DNA from: an uncultured archaeon
GTDB taxonomy: Archaea; Halobacteriota; Methanosarcinia; Methanosarcinales; Methanoperedenaceae
Length of the DNA stretch: 64,000 nt
Assembly (NCBI GenBank): GCA_902386135.1
Contig: CABMIB010000081.1
Location: 1 to 64,000, forward strand
Direction: 5' to 3'
Part shown: piece by piece, positions 18,373 through 26,941 of the stretch
Layout of the letters: each line of letters begins with the position of its first letter
How positions within the stretch are numbered: the stretch's first letter is position 1
Position numbers and translations under genes: made by a program
Notes under the pieces: model-generated
The model's input: the letters and a program-made list of their open reading frames with translations, nothing else
What the model was told of the DNA's origin: nothing
Databases searched by the model: none

Positions 18373-20175
18373 TTAACCAAACTTCTTCAATCCGAAAAAG
18401 AAAGTACTGCCTTCTCCAGGCTCGCTTTCCACATATATTTCACTGCCGTGCGCTTTGATAATTCCACTGGATATTGAAAGCCCAAGCCCGCTGCCACCTA
18501 TTTTCCTTCGAGACGTACTGTCCACCTGATAAAATTTGTCAAATATCTTCACTAATTTATTTTTCTCTATCCCCATACCGGTATCTTTAACTCTGATCAT
18601 AATGCTATCCTGATCATCTTTTGCCGACAGAAGGATTCTTCCTTCATTTTGTGTGAATTTCAACGCGTTACCTAGGAGATTATTCAACACTATAATAAGC
18701 TTTTCCCTGTCTCCAAGTACTGGAGAAAGGTTCTTGGGAATATCAACTGAAATCGTAATATTTTTTTTCAATGCAAGAGGTCGGATATTCTCAAGCGCTA
18801 CTGTTGCTATTTCATGAAAGTTCGCCCGCTCAAAATGATATTCCATTTTCCCGGCTTCGATCTTAGAAAAGTCAAGGATATCGTTTATCAACCTGGTCAA
18901 CCTGTCTACACTCAATATAATGTTCTCAAGCATCTCTTTCTCTACATTGGATTCCTTAACCTCTTCAGATTCAAGGAATTCGGCTGAGGTCCTTATTGCA
19001 GAAAGAGGCGTCTTTAACTCATGAGAGACCAAAGAGATGAAATCTGATTTCAAGCTATCGAGTTTTTTTAACTCCTCGTTGGCAATAATTAGTTCCCTGT
19101 TCTTTTCTTCCAGATCTTTATTTGCTGTCTCGATTTTGGTTTCAAGCTTTTTTCTTATGTCTAACAGTTCTTTTGCGGTTTGATTAAATATTTCTGTCAG
19201 CTCCCCTATCTCATTATTTGAAGAGACAGATATAGCTTTAAAATGCCCCCTTACAAGACTGTGGGCTCCATCTTTCAGGGATTCTATGGGTTTTGTAAGT
19301 CTTTTTGACATAACGAAAGCTAAAAGTATTACACAGAAGATCGCAAGAAAAGATATACCCGTAGTCAGCCTTCCCAGAGCCAGAACATCAGCATACGCCT
19401 CATCTTTGTTCATCTCCACTACGAGCCCCCATCTGTAAAGCGGTAGCCAATAATAAGAACCCAGCACGTCTTCACCTTTATAGTTGGTATATTCACCTAC
19501 CCCTCTCTTTTCGTACGTCACTTCTTTGACTGCAAAATTGTTGTTGATATTTTCAAGCAGGATTTTAGATCTGTTCTCGTGAAAGATCAGTTCCCCTTTA
19601 TTGTTAACTATGAATACCTCCCCTAATTTTCCGATATCAATGCTCTCGATTACTGTGTACAGGTTCTCCATACTGACTCTTGCACCCAGTATTCCAGTGA
19701 TTGTATCATTCCTTTTGACCGGGTTTGTGATTATTATTTCAGGCAAACCTGTGATGCCGGACAATGAAACATCCGATATGTACAGTTTTCCCTTCAATGC
19801 TTCTGCAAAATAACGCTCTTTAGCTGCATTTCCGGTGCGGTCCAGAGTTGAGAAAGTGATGTTCCCATCCGGATTGAGTAGAAAGAACTCTTCATATACG
19901 CCTTTGTGTTCATTTTCGAATGTAAACAGGTACCCTTGGAGTTTTTCTTTTTCCGTGTTTTCAGCTATTGTGGAAATAATAAGCACATCGTCCTTTCTTG
20001 CAGCCATCCAGTCATCAATTGCACGACCGGTATTTTCGGTCGCAACAAGCAGGTTTGTCATCACGGAGTCCCGGATAGCTTCTTTACTGTAATCGTAAGA
20101 TACGTAAACAACGGCAGACAGCGGTAGCACGGATATAATCAGGAAAAAGATGATCTGTTCAGACCGTATTCTCAC
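18373..20175 (-). CDS. Cache-domain sensor histidine kinase
   Basis: The 600-residue membrane kinase has a first TM segment (residues ~8-27, IIFFLIISVLPLSAVVYVSY), an extracytoplasmic double-Cache-like domain (~30-270, with LGARVSMENLY), a second TM (~272-292), a HAMP linker, and a coiled coil (KIETANKDLEEKNRELI). The HisKA box FISLVSHELKTPLSAIRT carries the phospho-accepting His. The ATP-binding domain has LNNLLGNALKFTQ (N box), VKDTGMGIEKN (G1) and GGSGLGLSIS (G2). It lies 21 bases after a response-regulator gene and 2 bases before the binding-protein-like gene, so the three form one signalling operon. The ligand is unknown. Confidence 0.93.
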   Translation of the reverse strand: MRIRSEQIIFFLIISVLPLSAVVYVSYDYSKEAIRDSVMTNLLVATENTGRAIDDWMAARKDDVLIISTIAENTEKEKLQGYLFTFENEHKGVYEEFFLLNPDGNITFSTLDRTGNAAKERYFAEALKGKLYISDVSLSGITGLPEIIITNPVKRNDTITGILGARVSMENLYTVIESIDIGKLGEVFIVNNKGELIFHENRSKILLENINNNFAVKEVTYEKRGVGEYTNYKGEDVLGSYYWLPLYRWGLVVEMNKDEAYADVLALGRLTTGISFLAIFCVILLAFVMSKRLTKPIESLKDGAHSLVRGHFKAISVSSNNEIGELTEIFNQTAKELLDIRKKLETKIETANKDLEEKNRELIIANEELKKLDSLKSDFISLVSHELKTPLSAIRTSAEFLESEEVKESNVEKEMLENIILSVDRLTRLINDILDFSKIEAGKMEYHFERANFHEIATVALENIRPLALKKNITISVDIPKNLSPVLGDREKLIIVLNNLLGNALKFTQNEGRILLSAKDDQDSIMIRVKDTGMGIEKNKLVKIFDKFYQVDSTSRRKIGGSGLGLSISSGIIKAHGSEIYVESEPGEGSTFFFGLKKFG

Positions 20176-20196
20176 ATGTCTGCCCCCTGATTTGGA

Positions 20197-20709
20197 TTAT
20201 ACATTTTTTGATCTTCTAAGTACACTTTTTATACGGGCTTTTAGTTCATTGAGATTGAAAGGTTTCGTTACATAATCGTCCGCACCAATCTCAAGCCCTT
20301 TCACTTTATTATTTATTTCATCCCTGGCTGTTAACATGATTATAGGTATTTTCTCTGTAAGCGCATTTTTTCTTAACTGACCGCATACCTCAATTCCGTC
20401 CATCCCCGGCAGCATAAGGTCAAGGATTATCAATTCCGGCATCTCGGTCTTTGACTTCTTTATTGCTTCGTAACCGTCACAGGCTTCGATAACTATGTAA
20501 TCTTCTGCTTCAAGGGATCTCTTTAACGGGAGAAGTGTAGCCATCTCGTCGTCCACGATTAATATCTTTTGTCGTGTATCAGAGAAACTTCTGATCCTTC
20601 TTTCAACTTCATCTTTCGGGATTCCAAGTATGCGGGATATCTTCGAATTGGAGATATTTTCGTCATTTTTTATTAATTCAACGATTTTAGCATCGATATT
20701 TTTTTCCAT
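20197..20709 (-). CDS. HTH-receiver response regulator (kinase-linked)
   Basis: At 170 residues this is a paralogue of the protein at 15999, with the same order: an N-terminal HTH (ISNSKISRILGIPKDEVERR, residues ~20-40) then a receiver (~48-168). The receiver has VVDDE-type acidic residues (LIVDDEM), phospho-acceptor Asp in LIILDLMLPGMDG, and TKPFNLNELKARI. It is the first gene of the operon with the Cache kinase and is its likely partner. The short HTH resembles AsnC-type DNA-binding modules, so direct control of transcription is plausible. Confidence 0.9.
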   Translation of the reverse strand: MEKNIDAKIVELIKNDENISNSKISRILGIPKDEVERRIRSFSDTRQKILIVDDEMATLLPLKRSLEAEDYIVIEACDGYEAIKKSKTEMPELIILDLMLPGMDGIEVCGQLRKNALTEKIPIIMLTARDEINNKVKGLEIGADDYVTKPFNLNELKARIKSVLRRSKNV

Positions 20710-20770
20710 AGTTTACCACCAGCATTATTCATCATGAATTCTAAAATAATATTAACTCGCAAATAACCTT

Positions 20771-21103
20771 TTAATCACCCTTTATCTTTTTTATTTCTTT
20801 TGCTTCAGTTGATGGTGATTGACCGTTCAGCGCCGGTTCCAATTCCTCATAGAACTTCATCAGAAGTTTTGTGGCTTTATGTTCTTCATTTAGATAGAAT
20901 GATCGAATCTGTTTTCCGATCTTTTTCTCAATAACTATGTTATTCTCCAGAAGAGGTTCAAGTACCCTTGCCACACTGGAATGGTATAGCCCTGTACCTT
21001 GCGCTATTCCTGAAAGATAATTAATCTCTCCCCTGTTTTTCATGAGATATTCCAGCACGGTCATTTGTGCCGTTTTACCAAACAACTTTTCAAGCGGGCT
21101 CAT
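20771..21103 (-). CDS. Winged-helix transcriptional regulator
   Basis: The 110-residue protein has a winged-helix pattern: KTAQMTVLEYLMKNRGEINY, then recognition-helix-like TGLYHSSVARVLEPLLENN and a wing IVIEKKIGKQIRSFYLNE. It has no effector domain, so it may act as a simple DNA-binding switch. The ATG at 21103 is chosen because GAGGAT lies 6-11 bases upstream; a TTG at 21133 would include that site. It is divergent from the surface-protein operon at 21381, and its first 29 codons plus the shared promoter region are duplicated at 24504. It is the obvious candidate regulator of both promoters. Confidence 0.85.
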   Translation of the reverse strand: MSPLEKLFGKTAQMTVLEYLMKNRGEINYLSGIAQGTGLYHSSVARVLEPLLENNIVIEKKIGKQIRSFYLNEEHKATKLLMKFYEELEPALNGQSPSTEAKEIKKIKGD

Positions 21104-21345
21104 AGTTTTATCCTCATTGTGCCAATTTGCCAAACAACTCTTAGTCGCTCCTATTTTAACATATTTGAGTATTTATTCATATAGTTATGGCTATTCGTTC
21201 ATATAGCTTTGTGTATTAATATTACAAGATATGCGTATTAAAACATATAGTTAGATTTTAATTACACTAACTTGACGATTAATAGAAAGGTTTAAGTATC
21301 AAGACTCTATAACTAATGATTAAGGTTCGTCTCAACAGACTTGCC
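21017..21345. repeat. Duplicated regulatory region, copy A
   Basis: These ~329 bases match 24504-24833 at about 94 percent identity by eye, with one single-base length difference. The unit covers the first 29 codons of the winged-helix regulator (minus strand), the whole regulator-to-surface-gene spacer, and the putative plus-strand promoter. The match stops about 35 bases before each downstream start codon, so only the control region is shared, not the coding sequence of the surface genes. Confidence 0.95.
21178..21250. promoter_or_regulatory. Three phased CATATAG boxes (candidate operators)
   Basis: CATATAG occurs at 21178-21184, 21200-21206 and 21244-21250. The start-to-start distances are 22 and 44 bases, about two and four helical turns, so the boxes lie on one face of the DNA. 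In the second copy of the region the first two boxes are kept at the same spacing (24665 and 24687) and the third has become CATAGAG (24731). They sit between the regulator start and the downstream promoter, as expected for binding sites of the adjacent regulator. A TATA-like TTTAAGTA lies at about 21292-21299. Confidence 0.5.
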
Positions 21346-21380
21346 TGAAAAACGTTTTTAGAATATTCAGGAGGATCGGT

Positions 21381-22532
21381 ATGATTGAACGGTTAGCTGA
21401 TGCTATCTCAGGCATGCTTAAAAGTACATCCGAATGCTTGCCATCAGCCGTATATGCACACTTCAGCAAAAGAAAAGTACTACATACTGCGGTATTGTTG
21501 ATCTTTTGCATCTTTACATTCGTGAACCCGGCAACTGCAAGTCTTCAAGTAGCGGATTTTTTCTCAGATTTTACAAGCAGCGAGGTTACTATAAAATCCA
21601 ACCAATCCCACCAGGGGAAGGCAATCTTTGAGCTCATGCATGACAGGAAAGCAGTAGAATCCCATGAAGTACCTTTTAAAGCGGATGCAGGAGAAACCGT
21701 ATCAAAGGTAATATTATGGCAGAATAAACCCCAGTACGATTATTATACTGCTAAAGTGAGCATATATAACGATACGAAACTTCATGACAGTAAATCCTAT
21801 GAAGTATCTTACGGGACTGTTGCCCTGCCCAGTTTTCATGTAGTGGATTTTTCGCCCTCGAATAACGGGGTACAACTGATGCTCCGTCCTTTCAATCCGA
21901 GCGTTGCCGATATAAAGATCGAACTTCTCGATAACAATGATATTGTATATGCGGAAACAAAAGAAGACGTATCTCTCACAGCGAATGCCGCAGAGGTAAA
22001 AATAACCTGGCCGTTCCTGCTTACCGATAATAAGGAATATACAGCCCGCGCAAAGGTATTAACCCACAGGCTCCATGCCGAACCTCTGATCAATACCTAC
22101 ATAGCATCCTTCACAGCGAATGATGATATCGAGATCCTCCGGGATGACGTCGAAGTTGATGAATACGGTGCCAGCGTAACACTTCGCGGCAAATCCCAGG
22201 TTCCTTTTGACGGGTTCATTGATGTGTCTGCAAAGAACAGGGCGACAAACGAAACAAAAACATACCGACAGCAACTGGAAGAAATACTTGTATCAGGGAA
22301 AGAAGATACTGCCGGAGTTGTATGGAACGGACTTGCACCGGGGACTTACGATATCACGATAAAGGCTGTAAACCAGCAGAAAGTCGCACTTGATAAATAT
22401 GAAACTGTCCTGCGCATCCCTGAAGTGGCTAAAGCTGCGCAAACTCCGCCTGACAAAAGCGCCCCTGGATTCACGGCGTTCGTTCTCCTGGTAGTCGTAC
22501 TAGTGGCAGCAAGGATACGGCGGGGTGGGTAA
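21381..22532 (+). CDS. Secreted PGF-CTERM-type surface protein
   Basis: The 383-residue protein has an internal signal-like segment (VLHTAVLLIFCIFTFVNPATA, residues ~33-53) after a ~30-residue leader, then about 300 residues of beta-rich sequence that read as tandem Ig-like domains. The C-terminus is a proline/serine linker, the tripeptide APGF, a hydrophobic stretch (TAFVLLVVVLVAA) and basic RIRRGG, the layout of an archaeosortase A (PGF-CTERM) sorting signal. It would be cut there and attached to a membrane lipid. GGAGGATC precedes the ATG. Its stop overlaps the start of the MacB-like permease, so it probably works with that exporter. Confidence 0.8.
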   Translation: MIERLADAISGMLKSTSECLPSAVYAHFSKRKVLHTAVLLIFCIFTFVNPATASLQVADFFSDFTSSEVTIKSNQSHQGKAIFELMHDRKAVESHEVPFKADAGETVSKVILWQNKPQYDYYTAKVSIYNDTKLHDSKSYEVSYGTVALPSFHVVDFSPSNNGVQLMLRPFNPSVADIKIELLDNNDIVYAETKEDVSLTANAAEVKITWPFLLTDNKEYTARAKVLTHRLHAEPLINTYIASFTANDDIEILRDDVEVDEYGASVTLRGKSQVPFDGFIDVSAKNRATNETKTYRQQLEEILVSGKEDTAGVVWNGLAPGTYDITIKAVNQQKVALDKYETVLRIPEVAKAAQTPPDKSAPGFTAFVLLVVVLVAARIRRGG

Positions 22533-23688
22533 GGTGTTCGATCTCATCCTCCGAAGCCTCGCTCAGAGGAAAATGAGAACAGGGCTTACCATATTCGGCA
22601 TAGCCCTGGGCATCTTTGCCGTTATAGTAATGGGTGGGATGTCGGAACATATGACGCTCATTGTTGATAAGTCGTTAGATCTAATGGCAGATAGTATCCA
22701 GGTGCAGCCGGATGGAACAATGGGCGGCATCGGCACAATTAACGATTCAAAAGTCAGGCAGGTCAAAAGAGTACCTGGGGTCAGAGATGCCTCCGGAATA
22801 TTAATTGCTGCGCTTGATCCGGAAGGAGGAGGCGGTGGATTCGGAGGTGGAGATATGGTTTTTGGTGTTCTTCCTGAAAAACAAATGAAGGATGCAAAGC
22901 TCACTGCAGGCAGATATCTTATGCCCGGTGACGGCTATAAGGCAGTTATAGGCAGCAGCATTGCCCGGAAGTTCAATCTCAAGGTCGGGGATGAACTTGA
23001 ATTAAAAAGTAAAAGGTTGCAGCGCACATCATCCATAACCCATACAAGGAACATTACTGTTGTAGGCATAACGGAATATACCGGCTCTATTTTTGATTCT
23101 GCGGTGCAGATGCCCCTTGATAAGGCGCAAAAGTTTTATGGAATGGAAAACACCGTATCATTCATTTATGCCGACCCTGCTCCAGGTACAGACCCTGAGG
23201 ACCTTGCAAAAAGGATAGAGCTAAGCGTGGATAACGTAAAAAGCGAATCACCCGAACAGCTCAGGAAAAGGTTCAAGGAACAACTTGTCGTTTTCAGCCT
23301 GATCACCATAAGCGCAGCAGTGCTTGCAGCCATAATAGGGGGCTTGAGCGTTATGAATACGATGCTGATGTCGGTTTCTGAGAGAACAAAAGAATTCGGG
23401 CTTATGAAAGCATTGGGCGCTGAACGAAAGAATATTCTTTTCATGACCATGGGAGAAGCCGGGCTTATGGGAATAATCGGCGGAATTTCAGGCATAGCCG
23501 CAGGTGGAATTCTGACCTATTATTTGAACGGAGTCTTTGAATCCCAGGGATCCGCCCTATTCTCTGTAACCCCAAGGCTTGCAGTAATCGCGCTATTGTT
23601 CGCCATAACACTCGGAATAGTTTGCGGCACCTATCCTGCGTACCGCGCCACGAAAATGAGCCCGATGGAGGCGCTGCGATATGAGTAA
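22525..23688 (+). CDS. MacB/FtsX-like ABC transporter permease
   Basis: The 387-residue protein has the MacB layout: an N-terminal TM helix after SLAQRKMRTGLTIFGIALG, a ~220-residue extracytoplasmic domain (residues ~45-270), then three C-terminal helices with the FtsX motif 'SERTKEFGLMKALGAERKNI'. A glycine-rich insert (EGGGGGFGGG) lies near residue 95. Such permeases couple ATP hydrolysis in the cytoplasm to mechanical work on substrates outside, for example pulling lipoproteins or peptides from the membrane. It overlaps the PGF-CTERM gene by 8 bases upstream and the ATPase gene by 8 bases downstream. Confidence 0.9.
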   Translation: MGKVFDLILRSLAQRKMRTGLTIFGIALGIFAVIVMGGMSEHMTLIVDKSLDLMADSIQVQPDGTMGGIGTINDSKVRQVKRVPGVRDASGILIAALDPEGGGGGFGGGDMVFGVLPEKQMKDAKLTAGRYLMPGDGYKAVIGSSIARKFNLKVGDELELKSKRLQRTSSITHTRNITVVGITEYTGSIFDSAVQMPLDKAQKFYGMENTVSFIYADPAPGTDPEDLAKRIELSVDNVKSESPEQLRKRFKEQLVVFSLITISAAVLAAIIGGLSVMNTMLMSVSERTKEFGLMKALGAERKNILFMTMGEAGLMGIIGGISGIAAGGILTYYLNGVFESQGSALFSVTPRLAVIALLFAITLGIVCGTYPAYRATKMSPMEALRYE

Positions 23689-24403
23689 TGATGGAAATAA
23701 CGGTAACAGCAAAGGACCGATACTTAGCATCAGGAATATTAAGAAAACGTATAATCAGGGCAAGATTCCTGTGCATGCGCTTGATGATGTCAGTTTTGAC
23801 GTAAAGAAGGGTGAGTTCATAAGCATAGTCGGACCTTCGGGAAGCGGGAAATCAACTCTCCTCTCAATTATAGGGCTTCTTGACAGACCCACGGAAGGCA
23901 GCGTCTTTATCGATAGCATGGAGATAACAAAAGCAAAAGAGAGCGAGGCTCCGCGAATACGCAGGGAAAAGATCGGGTTTGTGTTCCAGCATTTCAACCT
24001 CCTGCCCGCGCTCACAGCCATGGAGAACGTGGACATTGCTATGCGTTTTTCCGGAATTCCGGGCGGCAAGAGAAAAGAGAGGGCGTTCCAGCTGCTTACC
24101 CAGATAGGGCTTGGCGACCGGGTGAAACACAGACCATCGGAAATGTCAGGAGGACAGCAGCAGCGGGTGGCTATTGCACGGGCGATAGCGAATAATCCTT
24201 CTATCATCCTTGCTGATGAACCCACGGGAGCGGTCGATACAAAGACGCGCGAAGTGATTGTTGAACTCTTAAAAGAGCTCAGCAAAGGGGGACAGACCAT
24301 CATTGTGGTGACCCATGATATGGATGTGGCGCGGCAAACGGACAGGATAATTACGATGCGGGACGGAAGAATTGCCAGCGATACAGGGAGTGAGATGAAA
24401 TGA
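23681..24403 (+). CDS. MacB/LolD-like ABC transporter ATPase
   Basis: This 240-residue ATPase carries Walker A GPSGSGKST, a Q-loop (VFQHFNLLPALTAMENV), the ABC signature MSGGQQQRVAIARA, Walker B IILADEPTGAVD and the switch His in VVTHDMDVARQTD. Its length and 'FNLLP.LTA.ENV' motif are those of the LolD/MacB/FtsE group. It pairs with the permease whose stop overlaps its start. Together with the PGF-CTERM protein the three genes form one operon, with the surface protein perhaps acting as the external partner of the pump. Confidence 0.95.
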   Translation: MSNDGNNGNSKGPILSIRNIKKTYNQGKIPVHALDDVSFDVKKGEFISIVGPSGSGKSTLLSIIGLLDRPTEGSVFIDSMEITKAKESEAPRIRREKIGFVFQHFNLLPALTAMENVDIAMRFSGIPGGKRKERAFQLLTQIGLGDRVKHRPSEMSGGQQQRVAIARAIANNPSIILADEPTGAVDTKTREVIVELLKELSKGGQTIIVVTHDMDVARQTDRIITMRDGRIASDTGSEMK

Positions 24404-24497
24404 GAAACAGGGGAGGGATTTAGTTTATCTCTTTCTTTTTCACCTTTGTTTCCTGTAAGCGTGTTGGCAGGATTGATTTATTAGGTTATTAAATCCG

Positions 24498-24590
24498 TTA
24501 ATAATAATTAATCTCTCCCCTGTTTTTCATGAGATATTCCAGCACGGTCATTTGTGCCGTTTTACCAAACAACTTTTCAAGCGGGCTCAT
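24498..24590 (-). pseudogene. Truncated copy of the winged-helix regulator
   Basis: From the ATG at 24590 the frame repeats the first 29 residues of the regulator at 20771-21103 (MSPLEKLFGKTAQ...GEINY) and then ends after one more Tyr at a TAA. It was carried along with the duplicated promoter and cannot encode a DNA-binding domain. The start and its GAGGAT site are intact, so a 30-residue peptide could still be made. Confidence 0.85.
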
Positions 24591-24833
24591 AGTTTTATCC
24601 TCATTGTGCCAATTTGCCAAATAACTCTTAGTCGCTCCTATTTTAACATATTTGAGTATTTATTCATATAGTTATGGCTATTAACTCATATAGCTTTGTG
24701 TATTAATAGTACAAGCTGTATGTATAAAAGCATAGAGATTAGATTTTAATTGCACTAACTTGACGATTAATAGAAATGTTTAAGTATCAAGACTCTATAA
24801 CTAATGATTAAGGTTTGTCTGGATAGACACGCC
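24504..24833. repeat. Duplicated regulatory region, copy B
   Basis: This is the partner of the region at 21017-21345. The differences cluster in one ~30-base stretch around the third CATATAG box and at the last ~13 bases. The promoter-proximal block TTGACGATTAATAGAAA and the following TTTAAGTATCAAGACTC are conserved, which suggests that the element still functions. Confidence 0.95.
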
Positions 24834-24868
24834 AAAAAATTATAATATCTGTGATTAGGAGGAACAGT

Positions 24869-26140
24869 ATGAATAAATATGCAAGTATAGTGGCTGCAAT
24901 TCTTGTCCTGGGTATGTTTGCAGGCATAGAAGCAGGCAACATAATACCAGTTCAGGCACAAGATACAGCCGTGCAAGGAGTAAGCGCTCCCGCTCCTGTG
25001 ACGCCTGCGGTGGCAGAGCAGACAGGAAACTTCACAAAGATTGATATATCACCACAATATGGCAATTTCAGATTGCAGCCTGGTGAAAATAAAGAAATAA
25101 CAGTAACAGTCAGGAACAAAGAGAAAAAAGCAGTCAATGTTAAACCCAATACCGTAATTTTACCATACGGTGGGTATGTTGTGGATCCAGAGTGGGTAAC
25201 AGTTACCCCGGGCAGCACAGAGATACCTGCCGGAGGCAGCCAGAAATTCATAATAAAGGCTTCGGTGCCAAAAGATGCATCCATAGGGAATTCCGGTCTC
25301 CAGATCGCTTTTACTGACGAAGTGATGCCCACGCCCTATCCGCAGCCTATCCCCAATTATATCCATGCCTTCCAGCTTTCAATCGATGTCTGGACACCGC
25401 CCAAGATCCAGATAATGATGCCTTATATAAACGACCAGCTTGAGGCAGGGAAAGAGTATAATTATGATATAAAGCTGAAAAATACTGGAGACCAGGCGAT
25501 AGGGATCAATCCAAAGTTGGGGAGCGATATGCTCTACGGCGGCCCTTACGGTATGACTGCACCTGCTCTAACCGAGGATTCAATAACGATAACAGCACCC
25601 CAGAGAATTCAGGCAGGCGCTACGGAAACGGTAAAGCTACACGTCAAGGTGCCTTCTGATGCTAAAGGTTATTATAACGGCTATATAGATCTGGAAATAG
25701 ATGACCCATCGATTAGAGATTGGGAAGGAAGGGTACAACTTAGTTTCAATATCTGGAAGCAGCCAACAGAAAACTTTATCAAGAACTTCAGCCTGAAAGA
25801 GTCAGTTCCCATAACAATAGAGATCAGCTCAAACAACTACTACGGCTATCCTCCTATAAATGGTCAGGGAACAAATGCAAAGGTACCCTCATTTGACACA
25901 AGCCTTGAAGGTCCGGGAGGAAAGGCTCCGCTAAATGTCACCAAGACCGTAATAAAAGGTAACGTAAACATGGGAGGCGACAGACCGCCATGGGAGATTG
26001 ACAGCGCGTCCATATACCAGGAGATGGGAATCCAGTACGTGGTAACATATAGAACCAATGGCTCACCTGGCGAATGGAAGCTTTCGGTGCTGCCCATGAA
26101 CACTCAGGGGTTTGATTACTCCATAACAATTGGAGGGTAA
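24869..26140 (+). CDS. Secreted Ig-like/COG1361-type surface protein
   Basis: The 423-residue protein starts with a signal peptide (YASIVAAILVLGMFAGIEAG) and a Pro/Ala linker, followed by beta-rich domains with repeated features of NEW3/COG1361 S-layer-related modules: 'LQPGENKEITVTVRNKEKK' near residue 75, 'LEAGKEYNYDIKLKNTGDQ' near 195 and 'IQAGATETVKLHVKVPSDA' near 250. It has no C-terminal TM or PGF-like tail in frame and may be freely secreted or bound to another protein. TAGGAGGA gives a strong ribosome site 5 bases from the ATG. Its promoter is the duplicated control region, so it is probably co-regulated with the operon at 21381. Confidence 0.8.
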   Translation: MNKYASIVAAILVLGMFAGIEAGNIIPVQAQDTAVQGVSAPAPVTPAVAEQTGNFTKIDISPQYGNFRLQPGENKEITVTVRNKEKKAVNVKPNTVILPYGGYVVDPEWVTVTPGSTEIPAGGSQKFIIKASVPKDASIGNSGLQIAFTDEVMPTPYPQPIPNYIHAFQLSIDVWTPPKIQIMMPYINDQLEAGKEYNYDIKLKNTGDQAIGINPKLGSDMLYGGPYGMTAPALTEDSITITAPQRIQAGATETVKLHVKVPSDAKGYYNGYIDLEIDDPSIRDWEGRVQLSFNIWKQPTENFIKNFSLKESVPITIEISSNNYYGYPPINGQGTNAKVPSFDTSLEGPGGKAPLNVTKTVIKGNVNMGGDRPPWEIDSASIYQEMGIQYVVTYRTNGSPGEWKLSVLPMNTQGFDYSITIGG

Positions 26141-26190
26141 CCCAACCCCCTCCTTTTTTATACCAACTTATCTGCAATGGCTGTGAGAAC

Positions 26191-26277
26191 ATGAATAAAA
26201 ACCATGAGCCAATTCCGCTGCTACTCGCCATAATCACGCTTGTCTTAAAACAGATTTTCGGAAAAAGAAGGGATTGA
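26191..26277 (+). CDS. Possible 28-residue hydrophobic ORF
   Basis: A short frame encodes a peptide with a hydrophobic middle (IPLLLAIITLVLKQIF) and a basic end (GKRRD). This resembles the anchor-plus-basic-tail end of sortase-processed proteins. It lies 50 bases after a secreted-protein gene that lacks such a tail, so it may be a tail cut off by mutation rather than a gene. No clear ribosome site precedes it. Confidence 0.2.
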   Translation: MNKNHEPIPLLLAIITLVLKQIFGKRRD

Positions 26278-26353
26278 GCGATAGTATGAATGACAGGGTT
26301 CTCAAGTCACAGCAGTTTAAGATTGAAAAGATAATCAAAAGGAAGATGGAACC

Positions 26354-26941
26354 ATGGCAACAAAAATAAAAATCGTAATCGGACTTATTGTTATAATATT
26401 AACCATCGGTATTGGATTCAGTTTAAGCCAGAAACAGCCGGATGTAAAACCTTCATGGATGCATCAAGTGCAATGGTCGGATAAGCCGGATGGTGCTGCA
26501 AAAATAGAAGAACTGCTTTGGACAGAACTGACGCCTTATAAAATAGAATATGAAACAGTAAATATAAGCGCCAGCACTGCGAGCGAAGGATTGCGCCTGA
26601 AAGTAATAGCTACTGCAAAAGACACAGATAAACAGGATATCTATGATTTCGTGTATGATGGCAAGGAATTACTCCTGACTGGCTATCTCCTTGAGGCAAT
26701 ACCTTTCCAATACAGGAATGAAGCAATCGGCATCGCTCTTGGAAACCAGAAAGTTGCGGCTTCAGTTTCCAGTGCCGGCGCTCCAACCGTAAGGCGGATC
26801 CTTCCAAAGACATCTGAAAAATTCTATGCGCCCAAAACGCTGTTAAGCGTAACATGGGGAGGGGTTTCTGCACTTATCGACCCTGATGAGCAGAAGGTTG
26901 TGCAGGTTTGGAAAGCAGGTGCACAGCAGGGTAATAAATGA
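26354..26941 (+). CDS. Membrane-anchored hypothetical protein
   Basis: The 195-residue protein has one N-terminal TM segment (IKIVIGLIVIILTIGIGFSL) without an obvious cleavage site, and then a ~165-residue outside domain with mixed alpha/beta pattern (SEGLRLKVIATAKDTDKQ, TLLSVTWGGVSALIDPDE). I do not recognise the family. AAGGAAGATGG lies just before the start. It belongs to the run of plus-strand envelope genes here. A further short frame overlaps its stop (ATGA at 26938) and contains LLAVYTAGGRE, which could be a remnant of a hydrophobic anchor. Confidence 0.65.
   Translation: MATKIKIVIGLIVIILTIGIGFSLSQKQPDVKPSWMHQVQWSDKPDGAAKIEELLWTELTPYKIEYETVNISASTASEGLRLKVIATAKDTDKQDIYDFVYDGKELLLTGYLLEAIPFQYRNEAIGIALGNQKVAASVSSAGAPTVRRILPKTSEKFYAPKTLLSVTWGGVSALIDPDEQKVVQVWKAGAQQGNK

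Larger units (their letters stand above)
24404..24868. other. Spacer holding the second promoter copy
   Basis: Apart from the duplicated control region (24504-24833) and the truncated regulator fragment within it, these 465 bases hold nothing recognisable. TAGGAGGA at 24856-24863 is the ribosome binding site of the following gene. Confidence 0.7.
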
